The notes beneath the pieces are model-generated. The model saw only the letters and a program-made list of their open reading frames with translations. It was not told where the DNA came from and ran no database searches. Of a stretch of DNA of 64,000 nt, positions 62,230-64,000 are shown one piece after another (position 1 is the stretch's first letter; the number at the start of each line of letters is the position of its first letter). A program made the position numbers and the translations under genes. The DNA is from Leucobacter sp. UCMA 4100 (GTDB lineage Bacteria > Actinomycetota > Actinomycetes > Actinomycetales > Microbacteriaceae), in assembly GCF_027853335.1 (NCBI RefSeq), contig NZ_JAFEUS010000002.1, forward strand, positions 2,278,514-2,342,513, given 5' to 3'.

Positions 62230-63921
62230 ATGTCAGAGATCGATATCAAACCGCGCAGTCGTGACGTGACCGACGGTATCGAGAAGGCCGCAGCACGCGG
62301 CATGCTTCGGGCCGTCGGAATGGGTGATGAAGACTGGGACAAACCCCAGATCGGCATCGCGAGTTCATGGAACGAGATTACCCCCTGCAACCTAAGCCTT
62401 GATCGCCTCGCGCAGGGCGCAAAAGAAGGTGTGCACGCGGGCGGCGGTTATCCGCTGCAGTTTGGCACGGTCTCGGTGTCTGACGGCATCTCGATGGGCC
62501 ACGAAGGGATGCACTTCTCGCTCGTCTCGCGCGAGGTGATTGCCGACTCGGTCGAAACGGTCATGATGGCAGAGCGTCTCGACGGCTCGGTACTGCTTGC
62601 CGGTTGTGATAAGTCGCTGCCGGGCATGCTCATGGCCGCCGCGCGCCTCGACCTCGCGAGCGTCTTCCTGTACGCGGGCTCGATTGCTCCCGGCTGGGTG
62701 AAGCTCTCAGACGGTACCGAAAAGCAGGTCACGATCATCGACGCCTTCGAGGCGGTTGGGGCCTGCAAGGCCGGCACGATGTCAGAAGACGACCTCAAAC
62801 GGGTCGAGTGTGCGATCGCTCCTGGCGAGGGGGCCTGTGGCGGTATGTATACCGCCAACACCATGGCCTGCGTTGCTGAGGCACTCGGCATGAGTCTGCC
62901 AGGCAGCGCCGCGCCTCCGAGCGCCGACCGCCGCCGCGACTACTTCGCACACCGCTCTGGCGAGGCGGTTGTCGAGATGCTGAGGCAGGGCATTACTTCG
63001 CGCGACATTCTCACAAAGAAGGCATTCGAGAACGCGATCACGGTCGCGATGGTGCTCGGCGGATCGACGAACGCTGTTCTGCACTTACTCGCGATCGCTC
63101 GCGAAGCAGAGGTCGACCTCACCCTTGACGACTTCACCCGCATTGGCGCGGTGACGCCGCACCTCGCAGATATGAAGCCGTTTGGCCAGTACGTCGCCCA
63201 GGACTTCGACCGGGTTGGCGGCATGCCCGTCATTATGAAAGCGCTGCTTGACGCAGGCCTCCTGCACGGAGACGCGCTCACGGTCACCGGCAAAACGGTT
63301 GCCGAGAACCTCGCGGGCATCGACACCGCGATCGACGGCAAGGTCATTCGCACCCTCGATAACCCGCTGCACGCCAATGGTGGGCTCACGGTGCTCAAGG
63401 GGTCGCTCGCGCCAGGCGGGGCAGTGGTGAAGACCGCCGGCTTCGACGCCGAGCTTTTCGAAGGGCCGGCTCGGGTATTCAACCGCGAGCGCGAAGCGAT
63501 GGATGCGCTGACTGAGGGACACATCTCTGCCGGAGATGTCGTGGTCATTCGTTACGAAGGGCCGAAGGGCGGTCCTGGCATGCGCGAGATGCTTGCAATT
63601 ACCGCGGCAATTAAAGGCGCGGGTCTCGGTAAAGATGTGCTACTTTTGACTGATGGACGTTTCTCGGGCGGCACAACCGGCCTGTGTATCGGCCACATTG
63701 CACCCGAAGCATCAGATGGTGGTCCCATTGCTTTGGTGCAGGACGGTGACCCCATCCGGGTCGACATCTCCGCACAAACACTCGAAGTTCTGGTAGACCC
63801 TGACGAGCTCGAAGCCCGCCGACAAGGCTGGGCCCCTCTACCACCTCGCTACACAAAGGGTGTGCTTGCGAAGTACTCGAAACTGGTGCGCTCTGCATCA
63901 GAAGGTGCGATTACCGGATAG
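62230..63921 (+). CDS. ilvD: Dihydroxy-acid dehydratase
   Basis: A 563-aa Fe-S dehydratase for valine, leucine and isoleucine synthesis. Cluster and Mg ligands lie in [14 protein letters not shown] (Cys, about residue 54), [19 protein letters not shown] (Cys, about 122) and [22 protein letters not shown] (Cys, about 195). [17 protein letters not shown] near the C-terminus is the base-containing motif. Start ATG 62230 appears leaderless. The next gene begins 45 bp after its stop. Confidence 0.96.
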   Translation: MSEIDIKPRSRDVTDGIEKAAARGMLRAVGMGDEDWDKPQIGIASSWNEITPCNLSLDRLAQGAKEGVHAGGGYPLQFGTVSVSDGISMGHEGMHFSLVSREVIADSVETVMMAERLDGSVLLAGCDKSLPGMLMAAARLDLASVFLYAGSIAPGWVKLSDGTEKQVTIIDAFEAVGACKAGTMSEDDLKRVECAIAPGEGACGGMYTANTMACVAEALGMSLPGSAAPPSADRRRDYFAHRSGEAVVEMLRQGITSRDILTKKAFENAITVAMVLGGSTNAVLHLLAIAREAEVDLTLDDFTRIGAVTPHLADMKPFGQYVAQDFDRVGGMPVIMKALLDAGLLHGDALTVTGKTVAENLAGIDTAIDGKVIRTLDNPLHANGGLTVLKGSLAPGGAVVKTAGFDAELFEGPARVFNREREAMDALTEGHISAGDVVVIRYEGPKGGPGMREMLAITAAIKGAGLGKDVLLLTDGRFSGGTTGLCIGHIAPEASDGGPIALVQDGDPIRVDISAQTLEVLVDPDELEARRQGWAPLPPRYTKGVLAKYSKLVRSASEGAITG

Positions 63922-63966
63922 AGCATGCCCAAATTACCGTCAACAACGTTTAGGAAAGCAAGAGAG

Positions 63967-64000
63967 ATGACTCTGCAATCGAGAAACACACAACCGGGCG
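63967..64000 (+). CDS. Start of next gene, probably acetolactate synthase large subunit (partial)
   Basis: ATG 63967 with AGGAAAGCAAGAGAG upstream opens a frame reading MTLQSRNTQPG before the window ends. Eleven residues cannot identify it. ilvB is a guess because ilvD is often followed by ilvB-ilvN-ilvC in actinobacteria. Confidence 0.4.
   Translation, partial: MTLQSRNTQPG

Overview
The window looks like chromosomal DNA of a high-GC Gram-positive bacterium, most likely a member of the Microbacteriaceae. Supporting signs are the tmRNA tag ANAKRTDFALAA, a prfB gene without the programmed frameshift, MazG, DUF501 and DUF3054 proteins, a RamB-like regulator, GTP-dependent PEP carboxykinase, many GTG starts, and many genes whose -10 box lies only 6-7 nt before the start codon (leaderless mRNAs). 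Genus is not decided; Leucobacter or a relative is my guess. There is no rRNA, prophage, insertion sequence or CRISPR array.

Layout. 1-3500: the end of a flavin monooxygenase, a small HTH regulator, an ABC-F ATPase and a MarR regulator. 3590-12410: tRNA-Gln, glmU-prs, a second MarR gene with a candidate operator, rplY with a structured leader, pth-mfd and an acetyltransferase. 12490-18830: a lipoprotein, mazG, then a GAF/LuxR (RamA-like) regulator divergent from a propionyl/acetyl-CoA synthetase, DUF485 protein and solute:sodium symporter, which together take up and activate short-chain acids. 18920-24160: hisS, eno-ftsB-DUF501 and a type II NADH dehydrogenase. 24426-27876: a RamB/ScfR-like regulator divergent from pckG, with a strikingly symmetric operator between them. 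28061-37614: tRNA-Leu(UAA) without a long variable arm, an amino acid deaminase/aldolase with a sugar-lactone oxidase, lemA-htpX, aspA, a FAH-family hydrolase, an FKBP and a purine permease.

38671-46431 is the most unusual part: a catabolic cluster with a PucR regulator, two different DUF917 proteins, an NCS1 permease, a HyuA-type protein without HyuB, and a membrane-dipeptidase homologue. It probably imports and opens a hydantoin-like or related cyclic amide whose identity I cannot read from the sequence.

46564-54779 holds housekeeping genes: rpsO, an AbiEi/DUF559-like protein, an Lrp regulator with a class III aminotransferase, prfB-ftsE-ftsX-smpB and ssrA. FtsE carries a long disordered tail. 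54792-64000: hisN-DUF3054, tRNA-Lys, a hidden 51-aa membrane protein, wecB with a processive GT2 synthase, folE, nhaA, a 62-aa membrane protein, ilvD and the first codons of what is probably ilvB.

Non-coding structure: two copies of a 60-bp dispersed palindrome (919 and 24240), a 395-bp gene-free stretch with three independent inverted repeats (34234-34628), and clear terminator hairpins after many transcription units.
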